19,595 bases of DNA from Gallionella sp. (GTDB lineage Bacteria; Pseudomonadota; Gammaproteobacteria; Burkholderiales; Gallionellaceae), in the NCBI GenBank assembly GCA_030690245.1, contig JAUYGW010000172.1, positions 1 to 19,595 on the forward strand. The letters are read 5' to 3'. The translations under genes were made by a program, and so were the position numbers. How positions within the stretch are numbered: the first letter of the stretch is position 1; each line of letters begins with the position of its first letter. Of this stretch, positions 1 to 6,700 are shown piece after piece. The notes under the pieces are model-generated. The model was not told the DNA's origin, did not search any database, and saw only the letters and a list, made by a program, of their open reading frames with translations.

Positions 1-63
1 ATCTATCTCACCGACCCGGAAGGCAATGTGGTCGAACTCAAGGGCCCGCCCTCCAAGCAATGA
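1..63 (+). CDS. VOC/glyoxalase-family protein, C-terminal end only
   Basis: Only the last 20 codons are inside the window. They read IYLTDPEGNVVELKGPPSKQ and end at a TGA at 61-63. The DPxGNxxEL pattern is the typical last strand of the vicinal-oxygen-chelate fold, whose Glu usually ligates the metal, as in glyoxalase I, dioxygenases and bleomycin-resistance proteins. The substrate cannot be told from this fragment. The gene is probably the last intact backbone gene before the accessory stretch that follows. Confidence 0.7.
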   Translation: MYLTDPEGNVVELKGPPSKQ

Positions 64-79
64 TGCGTCGCCTGGCTGA

Positions 80-184
80 AACGGCCACGGTTTCGAGATC
101 GAGGGAAAACTGCGAAAGTTCTACAAACGCGCCCATGAATCGCACTACGTGGACGACTACATCATGTCCAGAATCTTCGATTGA
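80..184 (+). pseudogene. Remnant of a GNAT acetyltransferase C-terminus
   Basis: Frame 2 from 80 to the TGA at 182-184 encodes about 34 residues: a GFEIEG block, then LRKFYKRAHESHYVDDYIMS and a short tail. A GF-x-x-EG step followed by a basic stretch and a D-D-Y-x-M-S strand is the usual end of RimJ/SpeG-type GNAT N-acetyltransferases. The frame is closed upstream by a TGA at 77-79, with no start codon and no acetyl-CoA-binding motif. This is therefore a 3' scrap of a deleted gene. Family assignment rests on motif recognition only. Confidence 0.5.
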
Positions 185-224
185 GCAGCGAAACTGGCGC
201 CGGGACGCTCAGAATGGAGGAACG

Positions 225-297
225 ATATTCACTGCACAGTAAATATTGCCATTTCATTGAATATTCGTCAGTATTGGCATATTCACTGCGCAGCAAA
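225..297 (+). promoter_or_regulatory. Pair of direct repeats upstream of the AbiEi-like gene, possible operator
   Basis: ATATTCACTGCRCAGYAAA occurs at 225-243 and again at 279-297, with 17 of 19 positions identical and 54 bp between starts. The core ACTGCRCAGY is an imperfect palindrome. The AT-rich spacer holds two AATATT words. AbiEi antitoxins are known to repress their own operons by binding repeats upstream of the start, and these repeats sit 14-86 bp before the likely ATG at 311. The function is inferred. No convincing -35/-10 pair was found. Confidence 0.4.
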
Positions 298-310
298 GAA
301 CCCGCAAACC

Positions 311-1015
311 ATGATGCTTGAGTCGAATACGACCAAACGACAGCTAATTGAGCAGTTTCTCGATACGCTTCGGGCGCTGCCAGCGGTGCAGGCCGAACTG
401 GACTACCGGGAGCATGACGCCCAAATCGACCTGCTCATCGCAGGCAAGTCTTGCACCGTCCTGATTGAGGTAAAAAAGGCCGTTTATCCAAGAGATGTGC
501 GTGAAGTTCTCTGGCGGTTCAGGGAAATCAGCCACAACAGGCCCAAAGCCCAAAGTGGCATTGAGACGGTATCCGTCTTGGTCGCCGAGTCCATCTCTCC
601 GGGGGCCAAGGAACTGCTCAGGGATGAGCATGTCGGGTACTACGACAGCGGCGGCAGCCTGTTCTTGCCCGCACCTGGCGTGTATCTTTACATCGACAAA
701 CCACCACCCAAAACGCTCTCGAAATCGGTACGGTCTTTGTTTTCCGGGCGGCGCGCGCAGGTGCTGCACACCCTGCTGATGCGCCATCAAGAATGGTTCG
801 GTGGCAAAGAACTCGCCGAACAGGCATTGGTGTCGCCAGCAACCGCCTCGCAGGTAATGACGGAGCTTGAGCGTTTCGATTGGTTGGTCTCGCGCGGACA
901 AGGCCCCAGCAAAGAGCGCCACCTCAAAGAGCCTGCTGCGCTACTGGATGCCTGGGTGAAGCAGATCGCTTCCATCCGCCCCCCGTGCTACGTCGCTATT
1001 ACGTCCCCGCCATGA
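311..1015 (+). CDS. AbiEi-like type IV antitoxin, N-terminal part (frameshifted gene)
   Basis: The 234-residue product resembles the antitoxin of AbiE type IV toxin-antitoxin modules. Residues 30-60 read like a PD-(D/E)xK fold: D40, then LIEVKK with E53 and K55. Residues around 150-210 look like a winged helix (GRRAQVLHTLL ... ELAEQALVSPATASQVM ... ELERFDWL), the DNA-binding part expected of AbiEi. The ATG at 311 was preferred to a TTG at 257, which would run through the upstream repeat; another ATG follows at 314. No clear ribosome-binding site is visible. The frame ends early. After the C6 run at 979-984 the last residues are out of register, and the family-like sequence continues in another frame. 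Adding one C would give a single 357-residue protein ending at 1383. Whether this half is stable or functional is unknown. Confidence 0.65.
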   Translation: MMLESNTTKRQLIEQFLDTLRALPAVQAELDYREHDAQIDLLIAGKSCTVLIEVKKAVYPRDVREVLWRFREISHNRPKAQSGIETVSVLVAESISPGAKELLRDEHVGYYDSGGSLFLPAPGVYLYIDKPPPKTLSKSVRSLFSGRRAQVLHTLLMRHQEWFGGKELAEQALVSPATASQVMTELERFDWLVSRGQGPSKERHLKEPAALLDAWVKQIASIRPPCYVAITSPP

Positions 1016-1383
1016 AAGCCGAGACCCTGCTGGAGCAGGTTGGACAGGTCTTCGCCACCCATGAGGTCGGGTACGCGTTCAGTTTTGAAGCCGCTGCACA
1101 GCGCTACGCGCCGTTCTTGTCCAGTGTTTCCCAGGTGCGCGCCCGCTTGCTGGTCAGCGCTGCCGCCGACGCGGCAATCGATGCACTCGGCGCACGCGTG
1201 GTCAACGAAGGCGCGAACCTCGCAATCATTGAAGCGAAGTCGCCCGGCGAGTTGTTGTTCCGGGAGCAAGTGGAAGGTATCTGGCTGGCCAGTCCTATTC
1301 AGGTCTACCTCGATCTGCTGCGCGGTGAAGGCCGTGCCAAGGAAATGGCGGAACACCTGCGCAAAGAAAGAATCGGTTTCTGA
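1012..1383 (+). CDS. AbiEi-like antitoxin, C-terminal part (frameshifted gene)
   Basis: This 123-residue frame contains FSFEAAAQRYAPFLSS, EGANLAIIEAKSPGELLFRE and a tail with LASPIQVYLDLLRGEGRAKE. It reads as the C-terminal domain of the same AbiEi-like protein. Its frame is open upstream of 1012 and encodes LRRYYVPA directly after the C6 run, which supports one ancestral gene broken by a one-base loss. The ATG at 1012 overlaps the upstream TGA (ATGA) and has no Shine-Dalgarno sequence, so separate translation would depend on reinitiation. Its own TGA overlaps the next ATG by one base, which keeps it coupled to the nucleotidyltransferase. A sequencing error in the C run would give the same picture. 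Confidence 0.6.
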   Translation: MKAETLLEQVGQVFATHEVGYAFSFEAAAQRYAPFLSSVSQVRARLLVSAAADAAIDALGARVVNEGANLAIIEAKSPGELLFREQVEGIWLASPIQVYLDLLRGEGRAKEMAEHLRKERIGF

Positions 1384-2279
1384 TGGCCAAGCCCGCAACC
1401 CTCGATGGTTACAGCGACCAGTACACGGTTGATTGTGAGCGCGTCCTGGTGACGCTGCTGCGTGGATTAGGCCCGTGGAAGGACTCGGTCTACCTCATAG
1501 GCGGCCTTGCGCCAAGGTATCTGGTAGCGGCTCGGCCACCCGTCGTGCCCGCGCATGCCGGCACCATGGATGTGGACATTGTGATCGACCTGCAAATATT
1601 GGCCGATACCGAGGCGTACCGAACGCTGGCAGACAACTTCAAGAAAATGGGCTTCGAGCGTGCCGAAAACGAGAGCGGCAAGAAGCTCTCGTGGCGCTGG
1701 CAGACCCGTACCGAACACGGTGCGTTGATGGTGCTCGAACTGCTCGCTGACGCACCAGACATCGCTGGCGGCAAGGTGCAACCGTTGCCGACCGAAGGCA
1801 CGATCTCGGCGCTCAATATTCCACATTCGTCCATCGTCTTCGATCTGCACCAGGTCACCGAGATTCAGGCCGAACTGCTGGGCGACAACGGCATCGCGAC
1901 CGAGAAGATCAAGCACGCCAATCTGGTCAGCTTCACCTGCTTGAAGTCGTTCGCGTTCGACCAGCGCTACGAACGCAAGGATGCGCACGATCTCGTCTAT
2001 TGCATCGAACATGCGCCTGCGGGGCTGGATGCTGTCGCCGAAGCATTCCGCAAGGAACGCGACGGCAAGCACGGTGCCGTGATCCAGGCCGCGCTGGAGA
2101 TTTTGCGCAAGCGCTTCGCGCAGGGCGACAAGACGGAGGGTTATCGCAAGGACGGCCCCGTGCCGGTGGCCAAGTTCGAACTTGGCGAGGGCGATGAGCC
2201 CGAGCAACGCGAGCAGAGAGCGTTGCGTCAGCGCCAGTCGAGCGACGTGATTGACCAATTGCTGGCCCGGATCGGATAG
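1383..2279 (+). CDS. AbiEii-like nucleotidyltransferase (type IV TA toxin family)
   Basis: This is an intact 298-residue protein of the DNA polymerase-beta-like nucleotidyltransferase fold. YLIGGLAPRYL gives the helix-start GG motif at residues 40-41. D63 and D65 in MDVDIVID are the metal-binding DxD. A later KSFAFDQRYERKDAHDLV block (near residues 180-200) matches the basic, Asp-containing motif of AbiEii/AbiGii proteins. Family members act as toxins in AbiE abortive-infection modules; related enzymes such as MenA add nucleotides to tRNA. The start overlaps the stop of the AbiEi-like frame (TGATG), as expected for a co-translated pair. It differs from the classical lactococcal AbiEii in having a long acidic, Gln/Glu-rich tail. 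No inactivating change is visible, so if the antitoxin is truly broken the toxin must be silent, weak or otherwise restrained. Confidence 0.75.
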   Translation: MAKPATLDGYSDQYTVDCERVLVTLLRGLGPWKDSVYLIGGLAPRYLVAARPPVVPAHAGTMDVDIVIDLQILADTEAYRTLADNFKKMGFERAENESGKKLSWRWQTRTEHGALMVLELLADAPDIAGGKVQPLPTEGTISALNIPHSSIVFDLHQVTEIQAELLGDNGIATEKIKHANLVSFTCLKSFAFDQRYERKDAHDLVYCIEHAPAGLDAVAEAFRKERDGKHGAVIQAALEILRKRFAQGDKTEGYRKDGPVPVAKFELGEGDEPEQREQRALRQRQSSDVIDQLLARIG

Positions 2280-2369
2280 GGGCCGCGTGGCGATCAACGC
2301 TATTTTTGAAGTCAGCGCCGTAAAGCTGCCATTTCAGACCTGTGCACTGGAAAGCACAAGCTTTCCAAT

Positions 2370-2863
2370 TTGACGTCCACCGGTTTTAATCCCGTCGAAT
2401 TCGACGAGATTAGGCGGCAGGCGGGCCTGAACAGCTTCACCCTGACACCTAAACGCTGGATCGAAGCCACAGCAGCCATCGCATCACCTCCAAAGCTGGG
2501 CGCTACGGCGGCACCTATGCCCACAAGGACATCGCCTTCGAGTTCGCTTCCTGTGAATTCAAGCTCTACCTCATCAAAGAGTTCCAGCGCCTGAAAGAGA
2601 CGGAGCGCGAACAACTGGGCTGGGACATTCGCCGCAACCTGACCAAAATCAACTACCGCATCCATATCGATGCCATCAAGACCCGGCTGATTCCGCCGCA
2701 ACGGGTGTGCCTGGCCAACCTGGAAACGCTGAACGCGCATTTCATCCATCAAGGGCTGGCGCAGACCGAACGGCTCACCCTGCTCAACCAGACCGCCATC
2801 GGGCAAATGAAGCTGCTGTTGGCCGATGCGGGCGTGCAGCGGCTGGAAGGCAAGCAACTATGA
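2370..2863 (+). pseudogene. KilA-N domain protein, 5'-truncated and frameshifted
   Basis: Reading frame 3 from 2370 encodes FNPVEFDEIRRQAGLNSFTL and TPKRWIEAT. Between about 2473 and 2486 the coding frame switches to frame 2. That frame runs open through SKAGRYGGTYAHKDIAFEF, KLYLIKEFQRLKE, LGWDIRRNLTKINYRIHIDA and a final QRLEGKQL to a TGA at 2861-2863. These blocks are the C-terminal half of the KilA-N DNA-binding domain plus the helical tail of KilA-N proteins often found beside restriction-modification genes. The expected N-terminus is absent. A short stretch between FEFAS and EFKLYL, usually containing a Trp-Ile-Ser motif, also appears deleted. Its stop overlaps the next start (ATGA), so the pair was once translationally coupled. 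Confidence 0.7.
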
Positions 2864-3060
2864 ACGAACAGGTTTCATTCACCCTGCGTCGCTGCAACTC
2901 GGATGTGCTGACCTGCATTGCCAACCTGTCGAACGACGAGGTTTTCACCCCGCCCGAGCTGGCCAGCCGCATGCTAGACGCGGTGGCCGAGGCCTGGGTC
3001 GCCGACCAAGGCGGCGCCAACCTGTGGGCGGACAAAACCGTGCGGTTTCTCGACCCGTGA
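2860..3060 (+). pseudogene. N-6 DNA methylase, first 66 residues only
   Basis: The frame opens with MNEQVSFTLRRC, passes through CIANLSNDEVFTPPELASRM and ends WADKTVRFLDP followed by TGA. NDEVFTPP is the cofactor-proximal motif seen at the start of Eco57I/HsdM-like N6-adenine methylases. RFLDP is the start of motif I, normally followed by Cys and a Ser-Gly-containing loop. The coding sequence stops exactly there and joins a different gene, so no catalytic domain remains. The ATG overlaps the stop of the KilA-N remnant. This is a deletion derivative of a restriction-modification cassette and cannot methylate DNA. Confidence 0.65.
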
Positions 3061-3281
3061 TGCCGGTCGAAACGCTGGTTCACCACAACCAGGCGCTGTA
3101 TTACAAGGTCTTGCAAGATTCACATGCTGGCGCGGTGGATTGCCGTCCGTTCATCGACTTTGTGCTGGATGCCCTGGCAAATTCTCTGTACAAGTACATT
3201 GATGTGGCCACGCAGACAGTGGTTGATGTCCCTGCAAATGTCGGTGTAAATGTCGGTGTAAATCTGAGGGGCTGTCGGTGA
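3060..3281 (+). pseudogene. Fic-family protein, C-terminal remnant
   Basis: The 73-codon frame begins PVETLVHHNQALYYKVLQDS, continues with CRPFIDFVLDALANSLYKYI and ends near a VGVNVGVN repeat. PVE-LV-x-x-N/HQ-x-YY followed by PFI-F-L is the usual end of the Fic fold in Fic/DOC adenylyltransferase-like proteins. The short VGVN-type repeat, from a 12-bp unit AATGTCGGTGTA in tandem at 3238-3261, is common between the Fic domain and a C-terminal winged helix. The HPFxxGNGR catalytic loop and the C-terminal helix-turn-helix are both missing. The remnant starts within a few bases of the truncated methylase, which marks a deletion junction near 3057-3063. Confidence 0.6.
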
Positions 3282-3744
3282 GCCTGCGGGCCAGGAACCG
3301 GAAACATCAGACAGACTGCTAAGCACCTCGCCACTGAACCGAAGCGTTCAGCGTCTGTTTGCCTTGCAATTTACTGCGCGCAATGGGCACCCAGGAGCTG
3401 GCGATGACAGGCCGGTGTGGAGCTGCCCAATGCGATTGAAGTCCCAACTGCAGGTTTAGAGCGTGGAATTCGAGGTTCCCGTCGGCTCTTGACGACCAAG
3501 TCCGGTCGTAGACATGTACTGCTCCATTGCAGTCATAGACTTGACGAAAGAATCAACAGCAGTCATTCGGTGTGCCACAACGATTCTTGAATCTGTCCGG
3601 CTCTGACAATCTCCAGTCGCTTGCTGCTCCGACGGGTAACATGAGCCACCAGGAAAGTGGTCGCAACGAGATGTTGATGACGACGTCGTTCAGCGCCCAC
3701 CTTGGCACCCTTCGGAGCTATTCCATGCCTAAACGAGCTACGCC
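3282..3744. other. Non-coding stretch before the STAND gene
   Basis: No frame here looks like a recognisable protein. The plus-strand frame ending at 3746-3748 is open for about 65 codons but has no family motifs. A 10-bp palindrome ACGACGTCGT lies at 3680-3689. No Fic winged-helix sequence could be recognised after 3281 in any frame. The promoter of the following large gene must lie in this stretch, but no convincing -35/-10 pair was found. Confidence 0.5.
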
Positions 3745-6700
3745 ATGAGCGGATCAGAAAATCTACGAGCCGACAGTAATATCGGGACGAGCACATTGGC
3801 TAGTGGGCCGTCAGGGACCCATTTCGAGGGCCAGGTTGGTGCGTTCTATTTGCTTGCCATGCTCAGTGGAGCTCCCCCGCGGGGCCTTCCAGGCGCTACG
3901 ATTGATCGGGTCGCCCTGCAGCAGGCTAATGCTGGCCGCGCCCTCGACGACGTGATTGTTCACGCCCATGACAACGTTTCCGGCAAGGCGGCCGTTCTGG
4001 AGATCCAAGTCAAGCGGTCCATAACGTTTGCCGCTGCCGATCCAGTCTTTCGCAAGGTCGTGAGTCAGATCGTCAGGGCGTCGCACCGGCTCGATTTTCT
4101 GACGCAGCGCTACGAACTGGCGATTGCGACAACGAAGGGATCGCGCAAGATCGATGGGGCCTATCAGGATGTTCTCACCCTCGCGCGGCAGGTTGGAGAT
4201 GCTGCCACGTTCGCCGCTCAAATTGGCCTGGCAGGAGCAGCGAACGACGACATGCGCGCTTTCGTCAAAACGTTCAAAAGTCACCTGCTAGATGAGGGTT
4301 CGCCGGATGCCGACGAAACGGTCTGGCTGTTGCTGCGCCGGCTGCAGATTCTGACCTTCGACTTCACCGCGACAGGCTCTGCTTCGCATGACCTGGCACT
4401 GGAACGTGCTGTGCGAGTGCTGCATGCCGATGATAGATCGCGAGCAGGCGCCCTCTGGGCATGCTTGATTGAGCTGGCAATCGACGTGGCGAAAAGCGGC
4501 GGCGACAGAACCCGCGAAACGGCGCTGCAAGCTCTCGCCCTATTTGATTATCGATTCGTAGGCGAACGCCGGCACACGGTGGCCCGAGCCGCGCTTGCGG
4601 AAGCCTCCCGCCTGGCACTAACCGACATTCGCAACCGTGTAGGCAAAGTCGTACTTACGCGGCAAGAGCGCGTCACAGCCACGCGCGCAGCACTTGATGG
4701 CGGACGCTATGTCGAAATCCGTGGTGAAGCCGGCGTGGGCAAGTCGGGTGTCTTGCGGCAAATGGCCGATGCGATGCAATCGGAAGGACAGGTGATCGTC
4801 CTTAGCCCCGGGCGCTGTGTTGCCCGCGGTTGGGCCGCCATGCGTGCGCAGCTCGGTTTTGACGGGACGGTGCGCGAACTGCTGGTGGAACTGGCCAACG
4901 ACGGTGGCGCAACCATCTTTGTTGACAACCTCGACTCTTTCAGCGTCGAAGAAAGGCTCACCGTCATTGATGTTATCGGGGAGGCGTCCTTGGTTCCCGG
5001 CGTCGCGGTCGTTGCTACGGCACGGCCCGGGTTTGGGATTGATGAGCCCAACTGGCTGCCTAGCGATGTACTGGCGCGCCTGGTCCAAACCGAACCGATA
5101 ACAATTGATGAACTGAGCAAGGCGGAGGTTGAACAGCTGACGACGACAGATCCATCGCTGGCGCCGCTGCTCACGGACGGCCATCCCGCGCGCCAAGTCG
5201 CCCGAAACCTGTTTCGCCTCGCACGGCTTGCGGCTCTGCCGGCATCTGCTCCCGTGCTGCGGACTGAAGTCGATATGGCCGAACAGTGGTGGGCCACGGC
5301 CGATGGTGCGCGCGATGGCGGTTGGCGTGATCGGTCGCGACTGCTGCGGGACATCGGCGAGCAGACCTTGTCGTGCGTCGACTTTCTCGACGTCAAAGCC
5401 CAAGCTGCGGCGCCGATTGACGCGCTGGTTGCCAGCGGTACGCTGCGAAATCTTGGTATCGACCGCGTTGCGTTCCGCCACGATGTCCTTCGGGAGTGGG
5501 CGATTGCCAATGCGCTCCATGGCGATCCAGGTCTCGTCGACAGGCTGAGCCTAGATCGTCCGGCGACAGCGATGTTGGCGCGCGGCGTCGAGCTGGCAGC
5601 ACGCATGGCGATCAAGCGATCGAGCGATGGGGCTGCATGGAACGTGCTCCTTGAGAGCCTGAGCCGATCAGGCGTTCATCGGTCCTGGCGTCGCGCTACG
5701 CTGCTTGCGCTGGCGCGATCGGAAGCTGCAGGGGCACTTCTACAACGCGCCGCGCCCGAACTCCTTGGCAATGGAGCTGCCCTGCTGCGTGAACTGCTCC
5801 GAACAGTCATGGCTGTGGAAGTGATCCCGGCATCAAAGGCATTCGCTGCAGCAGGCGTTGATCTGGCGCTCATACCGGCTTCCATTAACGTCCCGCGCAG
5901 TCCAGCGTGGATTGCACTGATCATCTGGCTCCTGAGCATCGGGGATAGTGTTCCCAACGAAGCCGTTCCAGAGATTGTCGAGCTTTACACCGGCTTCTCG
6001 ATCGGCACGCTTGGCGTCACCGATATCACGCCGTTCACAACACGGCAAATCTACCGTTGGCTCAGGCTGATGGAGCCACGCGATGCTATGCCGTCGCCTA
6101 GCGAAGGCGCTGCGTTCTGGGCGCACCTTGATCGCGCCGACGTCCAGTCTCTAAAGTCGGACCTGCGCAACGGTTTCATTATGTTCGCGCGGACGACACC
6201 GGAGTTGGCGGCCGAGTATCTGACGGCCATAGCGGAGAGCGAGAACAACGAAGAGATCGTCCGCAGCATCCTGAAGCTGCGCGGCTCGCTGGCGCAAGCG
6301 GCCCCAGCGGATCTGGCTGACCTAGCCGCGCGGGCATTGATCGCAAGGCCACCCCGACGTGACCGACACTATGGTCACGAGCGGGAAGAAGCATTTACCT
6401 ACATCGATCACGAATTTCTTCAGGCCTCGCCGGCCCAAGGTCCGTTCTTCGAACTGCTGACGAGTTCTCCCAAGGACGGCTTGTCACTGGTGCACCGCTT
6501 GGTCAGTCACGCGGTCACTCATGGAAGCCGCGGCAGCGACCCGAGGTCCGACGCGATAACCTTGGCTTTTCCGGGAGCCGCGCGCACTTTCCCATGGACG
6601 CGGACCTACTTCTGGTCGCGACAGAGCAACTACTACAGCGTCACGTCCGCGCTAATGGCGCTCGAAGCCTGGGCGCACCGCCGCATCGAGGCAGGGGAAG

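Noticed and set aside
60..242. A 60-codon plus-strand open frame after the VOC gene
   Set aside because: The neighbouring frame of the same DNA encodes a GNAT C-terminus; this frame gives an Arg/Thr-rich product without motifs.
1467..2297. A 276-codon minus-strand open frame
   Set aside because: It is antisense to the AbiEii-like gene, whose GG and DxD motifs identify the real strand.
2312..2857. A 181-codon minus-strand open frame
   Set aside because: The plus strand carries recognisable KilA-N sequence; the minus-strand product has no family pattern.
3238..3264. Tandem 12-bp repeat AATGTCGGTGTA considered as a regulatory or CRISPR-like repeat
   Set aside because: There are only two copies and they encode the VGVN-type repeat common in Fic proteins, so they are coding in origin.
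3563..3796. A 77-codon minus-strand open frame upstream of the STAND gene
   Set aside because: It has no recognisable domain and runs into the start of the large gene. A genuine small gene cannot be excluded, but nothing supports one.
4618..5615. Two overlapping minus-strand open frames of about 300 codons
   Set aside because: They are antisense to the NTPase core, where the Walker motifs are on the plus strand; the residues are Ser/Arg-rich and unstructured.
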